A stretch of DNA of 11,203 bases from JASJBU01 sp965372385. GTDB lineage: Bacteria > Pseudomonadota > Gammaproteobacteria > Chromatiales > Chromatiaceae. The notes beneath the pieces were generated by a model, which did no database searches, was not told the origin of the DNA, and saw nothing but the letters and a program-made list of their open reading frames with translations. The DNA lies in assembly GCA_965372385.1 (NCBI GenBank), contig CBDVCD010000093.1, positions 1 through 11,203 of the forward strand, given 5' to 3'. Of the stretch, positions 6,116-11,203 are shown piece after piece. The position numbers and the translations under genes are program-made. Position 1 is the first letter of the stretch. Each line of letters starts with the position of its first letter.

Positions 6116-7182
6116 CCGCTCTCTCCTGTGGATCGCTGTTGCAGTTCTTCGAGGATACGCGAGACCGGCGCCGCCAGTCCCCGCACATCCGGGTCGGCCA
6201 GGTTATACCAGACCCGCGCCCCATCATCCATAACCCGGTTACTGGGGTTATTCAGGTAAATCTCCACCGGTGTCATATCGAAATGGAAATGCGAGAAGGT
6301 GTGACGCCTTTTCGGCAGCCGGGATATGTCTGCAGGTTCAAATGCCAGTTGCTCCTGACACCAGTCAACGGGATCCTCATCTATCGGACACTCGGGAAAG
6401 CTCCAGAGCCCGCCCCAGATGCCGATGGGTGGGCGCCGCTCCAGCAGCACAGCACCTGTCTGATCGCGTAAAATCAGTAGATAGCTGGCTCTTACCGGCA
6501 GGGATTTTTTCGGCCTGGGTGCAGGCAGCACCCGCTGCCGGCCCTGCGTATGGGCCAAACAGGAACCCACCAGGGGGCATGACTCACAGGTGGGAGTACC
6601 CCGCCGACAGATCAGCGAACCCAGATCCATCATGGCCTGATTGTAGGCCGCCGTTTCCGTCTCCGGGGTAAGCTGCTCGCTCAATGACCACAATTGCTTG
6701 AGAACCGCTGCCTTTCCCGGCCAGCCATCAACACTAAAATATCGGGTCAGAACCCGTTTCACATTCCCATCGAGGATGGCATGTTGCTGCCCCATGGCCA
6801 GCGAGAGTATCGCACCGGCCGTGGAGCGTCCGATACCCGGCAGTGACTGAAGCGGTTCCAGGCGATCGGGCAGACAGCCGTCATGCTGGTCTCGCACTAT
6901 CCGCGCGGCCTTGTGCAGATTGCGCGCCCGGGCGTAGTAGCCCAGACCGGACCAGCGATGCAGCACCTCATCCAGTTGTGCATCCGCCAGGGCAAGCGGG
7001 CTGGGAAAGCGGGCCATGAAGCGCTGGTAGTAGGGGATGACGGTGGCCACCTGGGTCTGCTGCAACATGATCTCGGAGACCCACACCGCATAGGGGTCCC
7101 GACTCTGCTGCCAGGGCAGGTCCTTGCGGCCGTGACGCGCGTACCAGGCCAGCACTGCCGCCGAAAATGCTGCTGCCTGCAT
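6112..7182 (-). CDS. mutY: A/G-specific adenine DNA glycosylase MutY
   Basis: Removes adenine mispaired with 8-oxoguanine or guanine in base excision repair. Start placed at ATG 7182 because MQAAAFSAAVLAWY then aligns with the known E. coli start MQASQF; with this numbering the catalytic Glu falls at 37 (SEIMLQQTQV) and the catalytic Asp at 138 (LDGNVKRV), exactly as in E. coli. The frame stays open 14 codons further to 7224, with no better ribosome site. The helix-hairpin-helix LPGIGRSTAGAI is at 114-125. The [4Fe-4S] cysteines C192, C199, C202 and C208 follow the C-x6-C-x2-C-x5-C pattern. The C-terminal NUDIX-like 8-oxoG-reading domain spans about 225-350 and includes FSHFHF at 296-301. Length 356, normal. 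Lies 48 bases after asmA and overlaps yggX. Confidence 0.97.
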   Translation of the reverse strand: MQAAAFSAAVLAWYARHGRKDLPWQQSRDPYAVWVSEIMLQQTQVATVIPYYQRFMARFPSPLALADAQLDEVLHRWSGLGYYARARNLHKAARIVRDQHDGCLPDRLEPLQSLPGIGRSTAGAILSLAMGQQHAILDGNVKRVLTRYFSVDGWPGKAAVLKQLWSLSEQLTPETETAAYNQAMMDLGSLICRRGTPTCESCPLVGSCLAHTQGRQRVLPAPRPKKSLPVRASYLLILRDQTGAVLLERRPPIGIWGGLWSFPECPIDEDPVDWCQEQLAFEPADISRLPKRRHTFSHFHFDMTPVEIYLNNPSNRVMDDGARVWYNLADPDVRGLAAPVSRILEELQQRSTGESG

Positions 7183-7230
7183 CTCGATCGAACCACTGAC
7201 ACAACCCTCTGACGGCATCGGCACAATCTG

Positions 7231-9336
7231 TTACAGAAAACCCTTTAAGGCCTCCGGTAGTTTCTCCTTCAGATCCGGGAGCATCTCCTGAAGCTTCTCG
7301 TCCACCTTCTCTTTGAGCCTTTCCTTCTGCTTCTCTTCCAGGACTTTAACCAGATCGATACTCCATTTTGGATCGGCCCAGGTTCCTTTCAAGTGGATTG
7401 GAATCGGGATACCTTCCAGCTCCTCCAAGCCCTGTCCGCCCTGCCCTTTGGACGTATTGACGATCACGGGTCTCACCGTGTAATCCATATTCTCCATGAC
7501 GATATTGACCTTTCCGCCCCCTTCGACTCGTAGAAAAGGGGATTTGGCCAGTAGATCCCGATTATTCAGAATGCCATTCTGAATCACCGCGCTGCCGCTT
7601 ATCTCGGAAAAATCGGTCTGCTCCGGCTCATTGGCAATGGCGACAGACTCTCCAGAGAACTTTGCCTTGGCCTCCCTGATCATCTTCGCCAGATTGACCC
7701 CCTTTACCGCACCGTCGACAAAATTGAAGTTCAGTGAACCCTTGAGGCCCCTTTTCAGCTGGCTGAGGGTCTCCCCGCTGCTGGTGACATTGGCGCTAAA
7801 ATCACCAGTGCCTTCCAGCTTATCCGTATCCGTCAGATCCCTGAGCAAGGGTCCTGCGAGAATGTGTGTGGCCTGCTGATCGAGCTTGAGCTGGGGGGTC
7901 TCGCCACGCACATCCAGAACCACACTCCCCTTGATCAAGCCATCGTAGAAACGCCCTACCTGCTCATCGATCTTCAGCTGTCCGTCCTTACTGACCACCC
8001 TGACCTGAATCGCTTCCGCCTGGATATTCTTCACCGTCAGACTGTTGATCCGAAGGTTGCCGTCCAGATTCAATTTGCGCAGCATCTCCACCGGAAACAA
8101 GGGCTCCTCCTTGCTTGGCGTAGAGGTTTTTTCAACTTCCGCGGAGTCGCTTGGGGGAGGCAGATAGCGATCCAGATCGATCTGATCAATATCCAGGTTG
8201 AACTTATAGAGCGGGTTGGCCGGATTCAGCAACTCAAGATCACCCTTGATATGGGTGTCATCCAACACCAGGGTCAATTTTCGCATGGCAACGAGATCCT
8301 GGGTGGCATTGAAGGCGGTGGAGATACTCAGCTTTTTCAGTACCTCAGGATCAGTTGTTTCGGGCACCGCTAACCCCAATTGCTTCAGCCACTGACGGGG
8401 AGCGAACTCCTTCAGCTTCAACTCACCGGCAAATGTCGGATTGGAGTGGATACCTTCTCCCTGCACCAGGCCGCTGATCGCCAGCTCCCCGGAGGTGATG
8501 GCAAGATTTCTGATATTGAGGGTTTCCACGGCCTGATTGATTTCGAGATCCGCTCGAAGTTGTACCTCCACCCCCTCTTGGGGCAATCCTTCACCCTTGA
8601 CCTTGAGATCCAGACGCAGGGCCTCGAAAGAGAGGGCCTGTTGATCCGGGTCGGCGTTCAATGTTCCACTGAGATCCACTCTACCCTGCATGGCAGGCCG
8701 CTGGCTTTCCAGGTCCAACCCAAGACTGATGTCCACCGGTCTGCCAGGGCTGAAGGGACCGGTCTCCAGCTGCAAACCCTTGATCTCATAACGCTCGCCC
8801 GTGCTCCGATCGTCCCACACCACATGGGCATCACGGATCGCCACTCCTCCAATGGAAAAGCCCGCAAGCCCCCCAGCTGATGGCTCTTCACCCAAGTCCG
8901 CCGGTAACTCACCGGGCTGGTCTGTGTGTCGGCCGGTGATATCCTGCCAGTTGGTGGCACCTTTTTTCGATTTCGCAAGATTCAGTTCCAGGCCTTCGAC
9001 CTTCACCCTATCCACTTCGAGGGTCTGTTGAAAAATCAATGGCAGCAGCTTGACCCGCACATTGGCATGTTCCAGTGAGGCGAAATCCTGCTCGCCGAAG
9101 CCAGGCGCATTACTCAGACGCAGACCGTTGAGCTCGAGCCCCAGCCAGGGAAACACCGAGAGACCGATGTCACCCGTGATGCTCAGATCACGCCCGGTAG
9201 CCTGTTTCACCTCGGAGACAATCGTCTCCTTGTACTCATTGGGATCGATAAAGAGCAATAAAAAAACCACCAGGGAGATGATGAATACAACCAGAATACT
9301 CAACAGCCAACCAAGAATTTTCAATAACTTCCCCAT
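7231..9336 (-). CDS. asmA: AsmA family protein
   Basis: Large envelope protein of about 701 residues anchored in the inner membrane and extending into the periplasm. AsmA-like proteins are bridge-like lipid transporters or affect outer-membrane assembly. One N-terminal membrane helix (about residues 5-31, LLKILGWLLSILVVFIISLV) is followed by the AsmA N-terminal domain (DPNEYKETIVSEVKQATGRDL, SVFPWLGLELNGLRL). The long beta-rich middle leads to a C-terminal AsmA region at about 510-660 (LKGSLNFNFVDGAVKGVNLAKMI, LEGIPIPIHLKGTW) and a charged Lys/Glu helical tail. ATG 9336 is preferred over TTG 9342 because AGAGGA sits six bases before it. It follows the DUF2007 gene by 15 bases. The asmA-mutY-yggX order is common in gammaproteobacteria. 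Confidence 0.93.
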   Translation of the reverse strand: MGKLLKILGWLLSILVVFIISLVVFLLLFIDPNEYKETIVSEVKQATGRDLSITGDIGLSVFPWLGLELNGLRLSNAPGFGEQDFASLEHANVRVKLLPLIFQQTLEVDRVKVEGLELNLAKSKKGATNWQDITGRHTDQPGELPADLGEEPSAGGLAGFSIGGVAIRDAHVVWDDRSTGERYEIKGLQLETGPFSPGRPVDISLGLDLESQRPAMQGRVDLSGTLNADPDQQALSFEALRLDLKVKGEGLPQEGVEVQLRADLEINQAVETLNIRNLAITSGELAISGLVQGEGIHSNPTFAGELKLKEFAPRQWLKQLGLAVPETTDPEVLKKLSISTAFNATQDLVAMRKLTLVLDDTHIKGDLELLNPANPLYKFNLDIDQIDLDRYLPPPSDSAEVEKTSTPSKEEPLFPVEMLRKLNLDGNLRINSLTVKNIQAEAIQVRVVSKDGQLKIDEQVGRFYDGLIKGSVVLDVRGETPQLKLDQQATHILAGPLLRDLTDTDKLEGTGDFSANVTSSGETLSQLKRGLKGSLNFNFVDGAVKGVNLAKMIREAKAKFSGESVAIANEPEQTDFSEISGSAVIQNGILNNRDLLAKSPFLRVEGGGKVNIVMENMDYTVRPVIVNTSKGQGGQGLEELEGIPIPIHLKGTWADPKWSIDLVKVLEEKQKERLKEKVDEKLQEMLPDLKEKLPEALKGFL

Positions 9337-9351
9337 CTTCAATCCTCTTGT

Positions 9352-9675
9352 CTATTCATCTTTTACCCGTGGGCTAGCACAATTCCAGCAAACCTCGAAG
9401 TTCGCCTCGACCCGCTCCCCACACCTTGAGCAGCGCCAGGTATTATTTTCCGCAATTGAGCTGCGGCTGTTTGTGAAGTCCCGCAGCAATTCCTCTGCTC
9501 TCGACAGATCCCGATCCTCAACCAGCCAGACTTCCGGATAGATATTGGCCGGCAGCTCACCCGCGGCCCCAGACAGATAGTCGCCGAGTATGACTGCCGC
9601 TACATTGTTGGCCCCAAGCACGTCCTTGAGGATCTGGGCTTCGATACGGTCAGCCGCCTGGTAGAGTTTTTTCAT
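9352..9675 (-). CDS. DUF2007 protein with C-terminal zinc ribbon
   Basis: 107-residue cytoplasmic protein. Residues 1-70 match the DUF2007 ('putative signal transducing protein') pattern: KKLYQAADRIEAQILKDVL, then VILGDYLSGAAGELPA, then PEVWLVEDRDLSRAEELL. Residues 80-101 form a zinc ribbon, CSRC (C82, C85) and CWNC (C96, C99). Biochemical function is unknown; GlnB-like fold is suspected for the family. It has only a weak ribosome site before ATG 9675. It is 15 bases upstream of asmA and probably the first gene of the operon, or the second after the pentapeptide gene 70 bases earlier. Confidence 0.85.
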   Translation of the reverse strand: MKKLYQAADRIEAQILKDVLGANNVAAVILGDYLSGAAGELPANIYPEVWLVEDRDLSRAEELLRDFTNSRSSIAENNTWRCSRCGERVEANFEVCWNCASPRVKDE

Positions 9676-9745
9676 CTATCAAGCAATCGTTGTGGGTCCC
9701 ATGAGCAGCCTCGATACATAGACATTCAGACGAGACAGAAGTTGT

Positions 9746-10597
9746 TTAACGCCAGCCGGACTTGAATGAAGGCATCTCCACATTGAGCGCTTCAGAGAAA
9801 TTCGCATGGGTAACTGTCACTGTTGTGAGCTTCACGCCAGCAAAATTGGTTCGCGTAACATTGGCATTGCGCATGATGGTCCCACCCATGATGCAGTGTG
9901 AGAGATCCGCATCGGTCAGGTCGGCATTCCGCAGGTCCACCAGACGCAAAGGGCAGTTCGCCAACATGGCGCCTTTCAAAGAGGCGTCCCGCATACCCGC
10001 TCTGACCAGGATGGCCGGTCTCGTACCCTCGTCCCCGGAGGCCTTGACACCATCCAGCCTGGCCCGGATCAGGTTCGCATCATTCAGGTGACTGCCTGAC
10101 AGATCGCTATGACTGAGATCGGCTTCACGCAGATAGGCGCCAATCAGGACCGCATGTCTCAGGTTGGCGTGACTGAGGTTGGCGGCGTGAAGATGGGCAT
10201 TGGAGAGGTCTGCGTCCTGCAGATTGGCGTTCGAAAGATCAGCCTCGTTCAGATCGACCTTGCGCAGATCCGCATGTTGCAGATTGGCCTTGTTAAGGTT
10301 ACAGCCCGCGAGGGTCGCCGCCCCCAACGACTGTTCACTGCCGATGACCGCCCCGGTCAGATCGGCATCGTTCAGTTTGGCCCCATTCAGGTTGGCCGCT
10401 CTCAGGTCTGCGCCGCGCAATATGGCACCCGTGAGATCGGCAAAACAGAGATCCACCATCTTCAGCCTGGCACCGGACAGGTCCACCCCGCGAAGATCAG
10501 CCCCTTTCAGCAGCGCCTCTTCCAGATCGATGCCAATCAGTGAATCGCCATGCAAGCTTCTCAGCACTTCTCCCGTATCTTGATGCTTTATTTCCAT
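9746..10597 (-). CDS. Pentapeptide repeat protein
   Basis: 283-residue protein made almost wholly of A(D/N)LxX pentapeptides, which fold into a right-handed square beta-helix. After an N-terminal cap (1-27), a first block of about ten repeats spans 31-83, a loop interrupts at 84-92 (IGSEQSLGA), a second block of about eighteen runs to 183, then a second loop (VKASGDEGTRPAI, 184-196) and a less regular third block to about 270. No signal peptide or membrane helix, so probably cytoplasmic. Some relatives (Qnr, McbG) mimic DNA and protect gyrase, but this sequence shows no specific Qnr feature and the role is unknown. Start at ATG 10597 has only a weak AAGG upstream. Transcribed away from the repeat-rich precursor gene at the right edge. 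Confidence 0.92.
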   Translation of the reverse strand: MEIKHQDTGEVLRSLHGDSLIGIDLEEALLKGADLRGVDLSGARLKMVDLCFADLTGAILRGADLRAANLNGAKLNDADLTGAVIGSEQSLGAATLAGCNLNKANLQHADLRKVDLNEADLSNANLQDADLSNAHLHAANLSHANLRHAVLIGAYLREADLSHSDLSGSHLNDANLIRARLDGVKASGDEGTRPAILVRAGMRDASLKGAMLANCPLRLVDLRNADLTDADLSHCIMGGTIMRNANVTRTNFAGVKLTTVTVTHANFSEALNVEMPSFKSGWR

Positions 10598-10771
10598 GAA
10601 CTTCAGCCTTATTTAACCCGGTGGAAACCTATCGTTCCCACCATATCACAACTCCGTTCAACAAATTAACCTAACCGCTTGAACGCTCAACAGGCAGACA
10701 GTGACTGATTTGTGAAACTTATGTGAGGCCTGCTTAAACACCCGGTATCACGCTATTCGCTCAGTCCGCTT

Positions 10772-10802
10772 GTTGAATCCGGACGGGCATTTCCGCCGTA
10801 TA
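10772..10802 (+). promoter_or_regulatory. ECF-like promoter element, copy 1
   Basis: GTTGAATCC (10772-10780) and CCGTATA (10796-10802) separated by 15 bases. The distance suits the -35 and -10 boxes of extracytoplasmic-function sigma factors, which often read a -10 with CGT. Only the two boxes are shared with copy 2, not the spacer, which argues for function. Sigma group not identified. Confidence 0.5.
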
Positions 10803-10819
10803 GACAGGTGTGCGGGCAG

Positions 10820-10850
10820 GTTGAATCCAACAACCCAATACCACCGTATA
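10820..10850 (+). promoter_or_regulatory. ECF-like promoter element, copy 2
   Basis: The same boxes, GTTGAATCC (10820-10828) and CCGTATA (10844-10850), again with 15 bases between. It is 48 bases after copy 1 and its -10 box ends 56 bases before the ATG of the precursor gene, a normal leader length. It is the more likely main promoter of that gene. Confidence 0.55.
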
Positions 10851-10905
10851 AAAGATTCAGACAGCAACATTCCAATCAAGTATAGAGAAATAAGGAGACA
10901 AACCA

Positions 10906-11203
10906 ATGTCAAATCAAACGACCAAGCTTAATCTGGCAACCGCGATCGGTGCCGTCCTGGTGGGTTCCATGGCCTTCGCCAATGCACAGGCCGCGGAAAA
11001 CCCCTTCGGCATGCAACAACTACCGGGGGGTTACATGCAGGTCGCCATGCAGGAGGGCAGCTGTGGTGGCGATAAAACATCCGCGGAAGGCAGTTGTGGC
11101 GGCGATAAAAGCAAGCAAGAGGGTTCCTGTGGAGGAGATAAAGGGAAGAAAGAAGGTTCCTGTGGCGGCGATAAAACATCCGCGGAAGGCAGCTGCGGCG
11201 GTG
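10906..11203 (+). CDS. HvfA/bufferin-like exported Cys-repeat precursor (3' end outside the window)
   Basis: ATG 10906 follows AAGGAG by eight bases. Residues 1-29 form a Sec signal peptide (TKLNLATAIGAVLVGSMAFA, likely cut after AQA, before AENPF). A linker AENPFGMQQLPGGYMQVAMQ leads to repeats EGSCGGDK + three residues, five visible, with E at 50, 61, 72, 83 and 94. This layout (signal peptide, ENPF region, GYMQVA, then Cys repeats) matches the HvfA/bufferin class of ribosomally made, post-translationally modified peptides, whose Cys in EGKCG motifs are turned into heterocycles by a DUF692 (MNIO) enzyme with a DUF2063 partner and which bind copper. Those partner genes are normally downstream and lie outside this window. 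The motif here has Ser instead of Lys. Upstream elements suggest alternative-sigma control, as known for bufferins. The stop is not reached. Confidence 0.8.
   Translation, partial: MSNQTTKLNLATAIGAVLVGSMAFANAQAAENPFGMQQLPGGYMQVAMQEGSCGGDKTSAEGSCGGDKSKQEGSCGGDKGKKEGSCGGDKTSAEGSCGG
11053..11203 (+). repeat. 33-bp tandem coding repeats
   Basis: Five units of 33 bases, starting at 11053, 11086, 11119, 11152 and 11185, each coding for EGSCGGDKxxx; the last is cut by the window. The first and fourth units (99 bases apart) share the same TSA-coding variant and are nearly identical, suggesting that a block of three units was duplicated or converted. Repeat number may vary between strains. Confidence 0.9.

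Larger units (their letters stand above)
10598..10905. other. Divergent intergenic region
   Basis: 308 bases without a gene, between the pentapeptide gene (leaving leftward) and the precursor gene (leaving rightward). The right half holds the two-box promoter elements described separately and the AAGGAG ribosome site (10892-10897). In the left half (10598-10765) I see no clear structure beyond a rather AT-rich stretch that could hold the pentapeptide promoter. Confidence 0.6.

Noticed and set aside
7183..7224. Longer MutY start at 7224
   Set aside because: Adds 14 residues without homology; ATG 7182 gives Glu37/Asp138 numbering and the family N-terminus.
10109..10543. Long plus-strand reading frames over the pentapeptide gene
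   Set aside because: They are antisense shadows of the repeats, with repetitive QIG/RSA patterns and no start signals.
10928..11179. Minus-strand Arg/Pro/His-rich frame opposite the precursor repeats
   Set aside because: Shadow of the 33-bp repeats with biased composition.
11053..11203. Regular 33-bp repeats as a CRISPR array
   Set aside because: Units are contiguous, in frame, code for EGSCGGDKxxx after a signal peptide, and there are no unique spacers.

Overview
The window looks like chromosome of a gammaproteobacterium. The sequence itself shows the gene order asmA-mutY-yggX-tRNA-Phe, typical gammaproteobacterial proteins and a moderately GC-rich coding style. I cannot name the species; a sulfur-oxidiser of the Chromatiales type is only a guess. 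The window divides into two parts at a tRNA-Phe gene (5555-5630, minus strand).

Left part (1-5554), accessory and decaying. It starts inside a Fic-domain gene that is cut by the window edge. Next come three plus-strand genes in tight order: a DUF6880-type helical-repeat protein split by a frameshift, a SEC-C zinc-motif protein that is intact, and a second helical-repeat protein that carries an in-frame TGA and appears to have lost its 3' end. That loss sits at the promoter of an intact AbrB/MazE-PIN (VapBC-like) toxin-antitoxin pair. After the pair lie two remnants: about 35 codons of a transposase N-terminus (minus strand) and about 39 codons of a tyrosine-recombinase C-terminus (plus strand). 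The latter lies 51 bases from the 3' end of tRNA-Phe. This is what a genomic island integrated at tRNA-Phe looks like after decay.

Right part (5555-10597), core and almost entirely minus strand. Reading in the direction of transcription: a pentapeptide-repeat protein, a DUF2007 protein with a zinc ribbon, AsmA, MutY, YggX (Fe(II) trafficking), then tRNA-Phe. AsmA follows the DUF2007 gene by 15 bases, mutY and yggX overlap by ATGA, and these four genes are probably one operon. MutY keeps Glu37, Asp138 and the four Fe-S cysteines.

Right edge (10598-11203). A 308-base divergent intergenic region leads into a plus-strand gene for a small exported precursor. It has a signal peptide and then five EGSCGG units at exactly 11-residue spacing; the gene runs off the window. 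It resembles the HvfA/bufferin class of copper-related RiPP precursors, which are modified by DUF692 (MNIO) enzymes, but with Ser where the described motif EGKCG has Lys. Upstream are two copies of a two-box element (GTTGAATCC, 15 bases, CCGTATA) placed 48 bases apart, like tandem promoters for an alternative (ECF-type) sigma factor. This is the most interesting part of the window.
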